Below, one piece after another: positions 1-10,192 of a DNA stretch of 64,000 bases. The notes under the pieces were generated by a model. That model had not been told where the DNA came from and did no database searches. It was given only the letters and a program-made list of their open reading frames with translations. Location: assembly GCA_029964075.1 (NCBI GenBank), contig CM057142.1, positions 30,506,392-30,570,391 on the forward strand, given 5' to 3'. This stretch comes from Patiria pectinifera (Eukaryota; Echinodermata; Asteroidea; Valvatida; Asterinidae). Each line of letters starts with the position of its first letter. The first letter of the stretch is position 1. A program made the translations under genes and the position numbers.

Positions 1-2870
1 TAGTCAATGTTTTTATTCAAGGGGCGCTTGTCAGAAGCCATAAACCATAGGTACATATGCCATGTAGCCAGGGATCACGCCCAAAATAAAGATGCTAGCA
101 ACAAGTGTTATGCTGCAAACCCAGGAAATAGCACACAGCTTTCTAGCTGCGGGATAGCAGCTCACCAAATCATCATGTCTACGTTAGTTAGTTACAATGT
201 AGTTAGTAACAAACGTTGACATTGTCTAGTGCTCCTTCATATTTTGACTGATTTCAACCAAACTTTGTCAAGAGTATCAGTAGCCCAGCCCCAACATGTC
301 ATATGACTAAACTGGGGTCAAAGGTCATCAGGGGGTCACTGGGGTCAAAAAGCTGAATTTTGCACTCAAAAGACTACATTTGTACTTCCAGAAAATACAT
401 GGCACAATCACGTGACTCATGCATGAACACGAATTTGTTGGCCCGCAGCTTCCGAGATATTTCCAATGGAGCTTGTTTAACAAGCTCTCAGTTAATGATA
501 GTACAGGATGCAGATCATGCAGTGTTTAAGTACATGGAGGTAAAAGTTTGATTCCGCACGTTGCATGTTGTTCATTTAAAAAAAAAAAAATGACAATTCG
601 GTCCTTGTATTTCCCCATCATTCATTAAATTTTCTCATTTAAATATTTATTTAATCACTTCTTTTATCAACTTTTGTGGTGTTTCATTACATGGTGAAGG
701 TTTCTTCAAATATCATTCACCATTGAAAAGTTTATAATCCGGTTGCGTTTCAGATTACTAATACTTGCCAAGTCATGGGCAATATATTGAGAGTCGAAAA
801 GATATTAAAAAAAGAAGGGGGCACTCTTGGAAGCAAGTCGGGTCACTTGGCAAAAAACTTGACTCAAAAAAAAGGGAAAAAAAGAAACAGGGTTGGTAGT
901 CTCCAAATGTTTTAATCATGCAGCAGTCTAACATTTGTATTTCGTTTGACGTCCAAGTAACAAGTATGGATTTGAGAAGAGAGGATTCTTCAAAAATTCT
1001 TTCAAACTTGGGCAGGCAATATTTAGAGGATTTGGAGGCTGTACCATATACCCCCTCCCGTGACTAAGTAGTCACGATCCCATCCGAAAAGTGAAATTGT
1101 ACATTGAATCTCTTCTTGAGGAAATGTTACTGCGTGGATGTTGGCTCATTTTCAGGCATTGGGCATTGGTTTTCGCAGGTGCCCACCGCACCTGCCTCCA
1201 ATTTTTAGCACCTGACGCCTCCAATTTTTAGCACCTGATGCAACTGCAGAGTCTTATGATTTGGGTCTTGGTTGAGCATTTGGTGATGATAGAGGGGGCT
1301 ATTTAACTCCATCTGTAAAGTAAGCCACAGGGAAGGTGGCTTCAGATAGGGGTCTGCAATGATGAGCTAAGATACATGTACATGTATATCTTGACTTGAC
1401 TTTATTTCCATCCAAGATAGGTACATATCTACAATAATTAGCCACTTTTTATACTACAAAACTATGACAAAGTAAACCAATTTTCGTGGTGTTAAGAAAT
1501 ATAAAGCAGGGATGGAGGGGACCCGCAAGAAGCAAGGCTTGTAGAGTGCAAGTCCCCTGTAAAACATTCAGCAAGGAATTAAATTGTAAACGAATACATT
1601 ACAAGGACAAGACAAACATAAAAACGACCGATAAACTGGTGAACTAAGGGTGAAATTAAAAATTTGCATTGCTAGGTTCTTAAAAATATATGAACAACCA
1701 ACCACAACAATTCGTTAAAATGATTGATGAGCACATGAGCTACAACAATGAATTGATTATAAAACATAAATATTTGAAGAGAATCAAAAAGATATATCAG
1801 GTTTATTACAGTCGTGCACTTTGAGTTTTGCCGCATTTAATGAAACTCATTAAATAATCTACATGTATATATAACATTTTTAACAATAAGACACATTTCT
1901 GCAACTGATCAATTAGTTGTGAAGTTTTTGACAACTACTTGAATGGAAGTTGAATAAAAACTGGTGATATAAAAAAATGTCTTAATAATTTGTGACCTGC
2001 CATAGCATAATGAGGAATAACCCCCAACTTTGACTTTTCATGTTATGTTTATCATGTTAAAGCACAAATCATTGGCTTTCCAGTGATACCAAAATTATAT
2101 CTGTAGCTTAATTTATTCCAAAGATATGCTGCAGGAACTTCAACAGTGTCCTGGAGTCCTGCCAAATTTCTCTAACCTTATTTCGAGAAAAACGGCTTTG
2201 AAAAAAAAAAAGACAAGCATTGCACCGCCAAAGGCCGGTGAAAAACATTCTTCACTCTTTCAACTTTTTTTTTTTTTTGGTATATTTTTCCCAATCTAAA
2301 TGCATAATGTGAATTTTGGATACCTCGGCTACTCAAAAACACAAAACAATCAATATCGATTTTGACATGATTTTTCAAGTACCGGTATATGCGACTTCAG
2401 GCGTTGATTACTCAAAACAAGGTTTTGGGGGACATTCCTCATTTTGCCTCAGTAGGTCACATTTACCCTTTGTGAAAATAATTTTACTGTTAGTATGTAT
2501 TGTCTTGTCCCCATGAAATTGATGCTTGCGCTAGGGAATAAATTTATTCAGCTGACATTTTCCCAAGGGCGTTTACATACATGTACATATTTTCTGTAAG
2601 ATTATATCAAGAGATTTATTCATAGAGGAAGGTGCATAAAGCATCATAGTGTACAATGTACATTTCTGTTCAGAGCAGCTGTGAAAGTGCAGTTTGACAA
2701 TGTTTTTTATCTGCAGAGATGTTATCATAGAATGTAAACAAAAAACAGGTTGCAGTTATATGTATATTTTTCATATACACGCGTACAGGTGCACTGATGA
2801 TTTGTGATACATGTAATTAGAATTTATTAAAAAGGTTTTCTGTTACAATATTGAATACATGCATTCTTGT
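1..2870. other. AT-rich non-coding flank with old repeats
   Basis: No exon is recognisable. Bases 1-220 share a block (TTCAAGGGGC..., GTCAGAAG, CCAGGGATC-CGCCCAAA, AATGCTGCAAA) with 47185-47310, so both are copies of one dispersed repeat. Bases 1190-1240 hold two direct copies of CCTCCAATTTTTAGCACCTG. Several poly-A/T runs are present. Confidence 0.5.
1383..1870 (-). mobile_element. Probable 3' end of a non-LTR retrotransposon
   Basis: Read on the - strand, the block ends in GGATGGAAATAAAGTCAAGT followed by another CAAG, a polyadenylation-like AATAAA plus short tandem tail typical of CR1/L2-type LINE 3' ends. It is preceded by a gene-tail-like sequence with GGGTCCCCTCCATCCCTGC. No coding part is visible; the inner boundary is a guess. 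Confidence 0.35.
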
Positions 2871-2875
2871 ATATA

Positions 2876-3343
2876 CAGTGAAATCTCAATACTAAGTCAA
2901 ACCTTAAGGGAACAGGCCCAAAATTTGACTTAAGCAGAGTTTTGAGTTAAGCAGGGTTGTATTGTGGAGTGCTTTGGTTCCAATGGTTACGGTGTTCGAC
3001 TCATGTGCTGTGGTACATGGGTTCGAACCCTGACAGGGAACAAGGTGCTTGTGTTCTTGGGCAAGACACTTTACTACAATTGCCTCTCTCCACCCAGGAG
3101 TATAAATGGGTACCTGTGAAGGTAGAGACCAGAATGCGCTGATCTTGAGCTGCAGCAGAAAATGGTCTCATGGCCTGATGAACAGGGGTACTAATTGTGA
3201 AGCGCTTTGAGACCTTTGGTATAAGGCGCTATATAAGCACTATATTATTATTACTATTGTTTTACCACTGAAGAGAACAGATTCTTTGTTTGACTAAACA
3301 GTTGTTTTGAGTTATCAGAGTTTGACTCATCAAGATTTCACTG
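2876..3343. mobile_element. pogo/Tigger-like non-autonomous element with TA duplication, split by a SINE
   Basis: Ends CAGTGAAATCTCAATA... and ...CAAGATTTCACTG are inverted and each flanked by TA. Repeated AGTCAAA/TTGACTTAAG-type motifs (GACTTAAGCAGAGTTTTGAG) sit just inside. A SINE occupies about 2963-3258. A second copy lies at 29944-30469. Confidence 0.65.
2963..3258 (+). mobile_element. tRNA-derived SINE
   Basis: The Pol III B box GGGTTCGAACCC lies in the head, followed by GGGCAAGACACTTTACT, a central CTCTCCACCCAGGAGTATAA block, AAGCGCTTTGAGACC and GGCGCTATATAAGCAC, and an (ATT)n tail. The same layout occurs at 27417-27788 and, truncated, at 48190-48420. It is inserted inside the pogo-like element. 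Confidence 0.75.
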
Positions 3344-4812
3344 TATATGTACCGTACCTATGCTCATATAACACTATAACTGTCATCAGTAGACCTATTA
3401 CTCACATTATCAACGCTTCCTTTAAAACTGGCATTGTTCCTAACTCACTTAAAACTGCCAAGGTTGTTCCTATTTTTAAAAATGGTGATCTTCATTCAGT
3501 TATCAATTATAGACCCATTTCTATTTTGACCTGTTTTTCAAAGATTTTTGAAAAATGTGTTTATGTTCGTATTATTCAATTTCTTAATAAATGTAATATT
3601 TTAACCGACTGTCAATACGGATTTAGAAGTAATCATTCAACTACACATGCAATACTTGATTTTGTTGATAAAGTAACAACTGCTATGGATAACTCTGAAC
3701 ACACTCTGGGGATATTCCTCGATCTTTCAAAAGCTTTTGATACCATTGATCATGACATTTTGCTATATAAGCTTTCTTATTATGGTGTTCGAGGAGTAGC
3801 CCTAGAGTGGTTCAGAAGTTACCTTTCAGACAGACAACAGTATGTATCTATAGGCGGTTCAAATTCAACTTGTAAGGCCCTAAAATATGGTGTTCCACAG
3901 GGTCAATTTTGGGCCCATTGCTTTTCTGATCTATATTAATGACTTTGTTAAATCATCTGATGTATTTTCATTTATTTTATTTGCTGATGACTCCAACTTA
4001 TTTATCTCGAATAGCAATTTGACTACTCTCACTAACACAGTTAATTATGAGTTAAAATCTATCTGTAATTGGTTTGCAGTTAATAAGCTGTCACTTAACA
4101 TTAAGAAAACCAACTATATGTTATTTAGTAAAACTGCCAGTAATCTCCTTCCAACATATTAATTAATGACATGGCCATGGAAAAAGCAGATTGTCTTAAA
4201 TTTCTTGGATTATATATAGATTCTAAATTAACATGGACTAATCATATAGATTATTTATGTAAAATTATTGCGAGAAACATAGGTGTCATCAACAAGATCA
4301 AATATTTTATCCCTCCCACAATTTTAGTTTCCCTGTATAATACATTAATATTGTCGTACCTCAGTAATGGTATTCTAGCCTGGGGAGCATGTTCCCTCGG
4401 TAATCTCAATAGGCTTTTCCTTTTACAAAAACGGGCTCTTCGAATAATTAATTTTACTGATTTTAATGCCCATACTGATCCCCTATTTTTCAAACACAAA
4501 ATTTTGAAAGTTAAAGATATTTATTTCCACCAGCTTGGGTCTCTAATGTATCAATCTGCTTCAGGCACCTCACCATCTTCCATTACTTCAATTTTTACCC
4601 GGAATTTTGATGTTCATTCCCATTATACTCGTCAAGTCTCTAACTTTCATCTCCCATTGACTCGCACAACTTTAGCCCAAAAAACTATTAGATATGAGGG
4701 ACCCAGGCTGTGGAACTCCTTTACCGAGAACCTGAAAACATCCAAAAATTTGTCTACTTTCAAACGGAAATATAAATCGACCCTGTTGTATAATTATTAT
4801 GATCCCGTGTAA
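3307..4812 (+). pseudogene. LINE reverse transcriptase pseudogene (frameshifts, stop)
   Basis: Coding remains of the LINE above in three frames: 3307-3939, 3887-4162 and 4171-4812. The breaks are a frameshift just after GVPQG and an in-frame TAA at 4160. The catalytic FADD is intact but stands apart from the palm A motif by a frameshift, so no full enzyme can be made. Confidence 0.85.
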
Positions 4813-5095
4813 CCCATTAACTTCGAGAATTGCTTGTGCAACAAATCTTATCCTGCTTGTTAACTGGCATGTAAAGTTTGTGTATTGTCCTTGTCTATTG
4901 TCTGTCCTGTGTCTTATGTATTAAAAGCAACTTTAAATTTGTATACAAGGGGCCTACGATTACAAGCTTAGCTTCTTAGTGGGTTCCTCTACAGTCTCAC
5001 TATCTGTTTATATAGTATCTTTTTTGTATTAATTACGATCATTAAAAATGTGTGGCACTGTGGAAAATAAATGAACAATGAACAACAATGAACAT
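3346..5095 (+). mobile_element. 5'-truncated CR1/L2-like LINE with decayed reverse transcriptase
   Basis: Reverse transcriptase motifs in order: YRPISILTCFSKIFEK, QYGFRSNHSTTHA, FLDLSKAFDTIDHDILLYKL, GVPQG (about 3887-3901), then after a frameshift GPIAFLIYIND, FADDSNLF (3980-3991), NKLSLNIKKTNYMLF. A stop near 4160 and another frame shift precede the C-terminal part (FLGLYIDSKLTWTNHI ... RYEGPRLWNSF ... LSTFKRKYKSTLL) ending at 4812. The 3' end carries AATAAATGAACAATGAAC-type short tandem repeats at 5067-5092. No endonuclease domain; inactive. Clade by overall pattern (Jockey/CR1/L2 group), not by tree. Confidence 0.85.
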
Positions 5096-5313
5096 ACACC
5101 CCATGAAGACCAGAAAAGTGTTACTATGAAGTGCAAGTTAAGAGAAATTCATTTGTATCATGCAAAATATACACATTTATCTGTTAGGCTCTTCTGTGTA
5201 TATACAGTGTATGCACCAATAAACCAAAGAAATAACAGAGGTTGTTTTCAACTTTTTTGTGTTTTTTCTCTTAGTAATGTTTTCTGCGCTTTATTATTAT
5301 TATTTTTTTGTAG

Positions 5314-5518
5314 GGTTTTTAAGCCACTCTACCTTGCCATCCAGACCTCCCATGTACAATGATGTCACCAAGTCCAGAACCAAAATCTTACTCTCGCCGG
5401 CGACGCCCGAGTCCCAAAGGCGGGGCAGAACAGGGTCCTTTGGGAGCAACTCCTCGGGTAGCGACGGGAAACTCCGCAAATGGGGCTCCCAGGACAGCTA
5501 TAGCTTCCCAACTTCCGG
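5314..5518 (+). CDS. EML: Candidate internal coding exon of a longer EML isoform
   Basis: An open block runs from a pyrimidine-rich ...TTTTTTTGTAG acceptor to a strong GTAAGT donor at 5519. It is clearly more GC-rich than its surroundings and encodes about 67 residues rich in Ser, Arg, Lys and Gly (SRTKILLSPATPESQRRGR, then GSFGSNSSGSDGKLRKWG), like the basic linker of EML proteins. It ends with two bases of a codon, exactly the phase exon 2 (12256) needs, so it can replace exon 1. It begins needing one base from an upstream exon, which I did not find in 1-5300; the coiled-coil part of a long isoform may lie upstream of the window. Inference; an in-frame ATG inside (5355) could instead be a start. 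Confidence 0.6.
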
Positions 5519-5606
5519 GTAAGTAGGAATTCCTCATGGAAAACAAATCAATTCTTTCAAAGAGCATATTGGAATCTAATACAGATCTCTCATGGTTGAA
5601 AGTTAA

Positions 5607-6135
5607 AGGTACGGTAATATACAACATTTGCAAACAGGAGAAAACAAAACTACCAAATTAATTTGAACTCTCTTACTTGACTGTAAGTGAATAATAGTTT
5701 CAAGCATCCTGTGAAATTATGGCACCTGGTGTGCTGTCTTTTTTAAGAAAAAGTAGAATTTTTGTATCAATTTCCATGATGGTTGGCCGGTCATCGCTGG
5801 GGAAAAAAGCTGCCTTTTTTTCAAATACTGCCCCCAATTTACAAAATTTAGTTAGTCCACATTTTTTTTGCAATCGGTTACACATCCGTGAATGGGTTCA
5901 AGCTAGCTAGTCCGACTCCCTGACCTGACAATTCCACCGACATCTATAAGATGCTCTGTTTCATCTGAAGTAGGGTCAGGGAACCAGACTTACATGTACA
6001 AGAGCAGCATTTTTTTTCTTGGTTTTTCCAGCGTATGAACACAAAACTTCATACAATATTTGCTATAAAATACAAACCCGGAATCCATCCATCCCTCAAT
6101 ATAACAGCAAAAGCAAATGTTGTATATTACCAGTG
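5607..6135. mobile_element. TTAA-type MITE, family A copy 1
   Basis: Left end TTAA then AGGTACGGTAATATACAAC and ATTTGCAAAC; right end GCAAATGTTGTATATTACC, an inverted match, but the right TTAA is lost. The internal block CATCCTGTGAAATTATGG and CTCTGTTTCATCTGAAGTA recur in copy 2 (7462-7842). Lies just after the candidate exon 5314-5518. Confidence 0.65.
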
Positions 6136-7461
6136 AATGATAATGTTACTTTTTGAATTTTTCGGGGATTCTTTTGTTTTGGTGTCCTTAGTATTACGGG
6201 TAGATGTTGATGGGTGTGGGTGCACTAAAACCAAATTCTTTTTATACCCCTCTATTTTCAGTTGAAGGTATTTTTTTTTCTCACAGATACAATGTGGCTT
6301 TTGAGTTTGTGATTCAATTCAAAAATCAGAATGCATAGTTGACAGATTAGTCACTCATCAAAATCAATCAAATTAGAATTGTTGGCAGCAAAATTTTTAA
6401 GATGACTGTGATTACAAACAAACAGATAATTTCTGTTAATGAATTCCATTGGAAGGCGTGACTTGTAGCAAAATTAACATACATGTAACTATTCTAACTA
6501 TCAAATTCTGATATAAATATTTGACTGCATGTATCATTTAATGAATGATGCCTTTGGAATGTCAACATGCTGGTCGCATTTGCATCTATCAATTGATATT
6601 GTTAATTCTTTGAGCCACATTGTTGCAGCTATGCTCATTTGTTTTGAATTGAATGCAACGTATTGATTTTTGTGTGTGGCATGGGAAAGTTTGGTTCAAT
6701 CAAAATGTTTTGTTGAAAATTTACTGCAGTGTGAAGCTTGGAGGAATTTCATTGAAAAGTTATTATAAATCCACTGCTAGATATAATTCCAAACCTTTAA
6801 GCCAATAATTTGTGGGGGGGGGGAATGTTGTTTGGTAATAGAAAATGTGCAGTGGAGGTGCCTGTTCAGAAAGGGGAAGGGTTGCTTTGCATTTTTGGTT
6901 TGGTTTGCCTACTAACCTCAGTCACTTGTCTGATATCATTCAATGATTTTAATATTGAACCATGCTGTGTTCCCATTGAACCCCTATTCCCATTGATGAG
7001 TTTTGCACAGTGTGTGCATGTGCCTGCCAAAATGTGTGCCATAATATATAACCAAACTTAATGTAAAATTGGATTTGAAAATACAACCGTTGTTTTTTTA
7101 CCAGTTTGAAATGAGAGAGTTTAAAATTTGGTTTCATTCACTCAGTTTATTCTGCCATGGATACCGTATTTACATGTAGATTGACAAGATGGGATCCATT
7201 TTGTGTCCATTTAGAATCAAAGAAGTACAGTATGTACATGTACATGTACATGTACTTGTAACTGTTAGAAGTTATGCAATTGTCTTCTACTAGTACATAC
7301 ACAAAATTATATGAGTATAGAGTGAACAGCTTGTGAAGTCACAGATATGCTTGCAATAATACATGTATAAGTGAAATTTACTTTTTATAAAAAAGCTATA
7401 TTTTCATTTTTATTTCTAAGGTCAAAAGGGTGTCTGTAATATGTAGGCCTATCTGTATTAA

Positions 7462-7842
7462 AGGGAAGATATAACATTTGCAAACATCAAAAAACGAAAT
7501 GATCAAATTATCACGAAATATCTTAACTGGATTGTTAGGGAATGACATACTAAAGCATCCTGTAAAGTTGTGGTTTACACACCTGTGAAGACTACAAGCG
7601 TGCTAGACTGATTCTCTGATCTTACAATTCCCCAAAGTCTATAAATTGCTCTGTTTCATCTTAAGTGGGGTCAGGGGACCAGACTACAAGAATATGATTG
7701 GTTGTCTTGGTTTTTGCAGCATCTACCGTACGAACCCAAAACATGAAACAAGTCAGTGCAACAATATTTGCTATAACATACTAACCCTCCAAATCTATTT
7801 ATTAATGAAAATTGCAGCAAAAGCAAATGTTGTACATTCCCT
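7462..7842. mobile_element. TTAA-type MITE, family A copy 2
   Basis: Both sides carry TTAA (7458-7461 and 7843-7846). Inverted ends are AGGGAAGATATAACATTTGC and, read inward on the other strand, AGGGAATGTACAACATTTGC. 381 bp, no coding capacity. Confidence 0.8.
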
Positions 7843-8277
7843 TTAACAACATGTTTTGTAATCTTGGCCTAGAACATATATTTAGAGAACACTGTAGTTT
7901 AGTTCTGTAGTTCTGCAGTTTTATATGTAGTGTACAGTGTAGCACATTATTCTAATGTCTTGCACGTGTGCATGGTTACAGGAAAACAGGAAAGTAAACA
8001 TTAAGTACTGGTATTTATTCTTCCTGGATTGTGTAATTTGTTCATACCGGTACATGTCATTACAGACCACGTCATTGCAGACCACGTCCTATCTCCAATG
8101 ACATGCTGAACTATAATCAGATGGACCCTGAACATGTGTGTTTGTAATCATTCTATTTTTAGCATCACACGTAATGCATTCATTGTGTGCTGTAAGTTTT
8201 ATGCAGGAAGTCAAATGCTGTATTATATTATCAGCTCCCACTTGCTTGGTTTTCCCGCCATTTCTCTTGTGGGTCAG

Positions 8278-9712
8278 TTAAAGGAACAGTTTGCCACTGT
8301 GACCATCCAAGCATTTTGTCTCTTTTTTTTTTGGTTTAAATTTGAATAAATTTGCAGTTGGAATCAAAGATTTGTTTGATTACAAAGTGAAAATGTATAT
8401 TAAATTGATATGCACCGTTTATCCTTTATTCATGTGTTGTTGTTGTGTACGGTACTATTAATCTTTGCAATACATGTGAAAGCTAGATTACTCAAAACAA
8501 TACTTTAATTTGCCATTTGGGGTGAGCCTGAAAAAAATGTAACACAGAAGATGAAGAAATCTTCCCTTTTAGATGAAAGAGGTAAAACAAAAAAATCAAG
8601 AGTGATGATGGCATTCCAGGGGAAAAAAGCAATGACAATGCCAATATCATTTCACAGCTAGGTGCCAATACTAAAAACAACATCTACACCCAACCCAGTT
8701 GGCAAGGATTCCAACTTGGGTCGTGTACGGGAAAACAAGGAAATTACCATTGAAAGAACTGAGAATTACCACTGCATAATGCTGACTCCCAGAAACTATT
8801 AGATCGTAAAGCAGCAAAATATTGATGTTGGGACGCCATCGATATAACTCCTCCGTCGTCAATTTGTTTAAACAAATTATTAACTTTTCTCCGTTCAAAG
8901 CATTCTGGCTGATAAAAAAAAATGATACATGTATTGTAACTTGCTTTTTTAAAAAAATTTTATTGCTTAGTTTCTCATGCTCAAAGGCCATTCACTGTAT
9001 CAACCAATTGTTTGTCAAAACTCGAGCTGCTGTAGTCTCCACTTTGAACATTTTTTCAAATCTTACAAAAGTTCAAAATACACATTCCATACCAAAAATG
9101 TGCCCATGCATTGCTTTTTGTTATTCTTTATTTAATAATGAAACCCCGTTTTTAAATCAGTTCATAATAATGCAACTAAAATGTGGACTTTGGATGGCCC
9201 CTACAGGTATTTGAAAAAGTGCAAGTGTACTGCGCTGTACAAAAAGTGACCAATTTATGTCAGCAGTTAAACATCAAAGGTGGTTGTACATCAAACTATC
9301 CCGAAATATCATCACACTGATACTTAGTTTGAGAAATGAAGTCTATGAATTACATATTTTTTGTTCATTTATCTAAAAATGAAACCAGATAGGATATTGA
9401 AAGAACTCAGTATACCATTCAAACATTTAAGTTACATTTTGCATTTTAGCTGTTTAGGTTGTCATTCCTTTCAAAATATACAACATTTTGTATATTTTGA
9501 AAGGAATGACAACCTAAACAGCTAGAGAATCATAGAAATATAAACCTCGAGTCTAAATAGATCACTCAATCAGATCCGTGTCAAGATTGTACCGTTTCAG
9601 TTTATACTAATAAAATAATTAACTTCCAAATTGTAGCATGTGCGCGCTCATGTACATGTACAAGAATTTTCTATTTTTTTTTAAAAACCACCATCGAGTG
9701 CTCCTTTAATGC
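8278..9712. mobile_element. Possible TTAA-flanked element
   Basis: TTAAAGGAACA at 8279 and TGCTCCTTTAA at about 9700 are roughly inverted (AGGAACA/AGGAGCA) and flanked by TTAA. Beyond about 10 bp the ends do not match, so this may be chance or two elements. It encloses the perfect hairpin at 9448-9523. No genuine ORF. Confidence 0.2.
9448..9523. repeat. Perfect 36-bp inverted repeat with 4-nt loop
   Basis: Left arm 9448-9483 begins AGCTGTTTAGGTTGTCATTC; right arm 9488-9523 is its exact reverse complement; the loop is CATT. It is about 550 bp upstream of EML exon 1. Confidence 0.9.
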
Positions 9713-10073
9713 TACCGCACTGGGTCACATGCACAATACAGTCAAGGCAGGCTTCACTTCAGTGGTTTAGTGAGGGTGTGACTAGCTCCAATGCATGGCA
9801 TGTACATGTACATGCACTTGTTCAGCAATTACAGTGAGCGGGACTTCAGTGTGTGTGTGTGACTGTGAGATTTCATTGTGTGAAGTCCACTAGCTGATCT
9901 GCACTGGGAGTCTGTGTAGTTGGCAGCCATTAGCACCGGTGGTGTGTGGACTTTTGCGGAGGGAACCCGAAGGAAGATAGAAGGGGGCCTGGACAAGTGG
10001 ATAGTACTGTTGGAGTAGTTTGGTGTTGGATCTGGTTGGTGGTGTCTAGTGGTTGTATAAAACCAAAGGAAAC

Positions 10074-10192
10074 ATGAGTGCGAGACCCAGTAGTGCCAGA
10101 CCTGGCGCAAAGGCCTCACCCCGGGGCTCTACACCCCGGCCTGGATCTGCAGCCGGTGGCCGTAACAGGCCTCGATCTAGTCCTGGAAAGAA
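10074..10192 (+). CDS. EML: EML exon 1 (alternative first coding exon, residues 1-39)
   Basis: ATG at 10074 in good context (A at -3), with an in-frame TAG at 10047-10049, so this ATG is the start for transcripts that begin here. It encodes MSARPSSARPGAKASPRGST and continues basic and Pro/Ser/Arg/Gly-rich, typical of the microtubule-binding leader. GTAAGT donor at 10193; ends two bases into codon 40. GC content is far higher than the flanks. The promoter and cap site are not visible: no convincing TATA box, and the TATAAAA at about 10056 is too close to the ATG. Confidence 0.88.

Noticed and set aside
508-543. Possible upstream EML exon before a GTAAAA donor
   Set aside because: The acceptor is poor and there is no coiled-coil or basic-linker character.
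8822-9214. 130-residue + strand frame
   Set aside because: No family resemblance, and an overlapping frame exists on the other strand; treated as chance in intronic/upstream DNA.
10056-10062. TATA box for the EML promoter
   Set aside because: Only about 12-18 bp before the ATG and inside the presumed 5' UTR.
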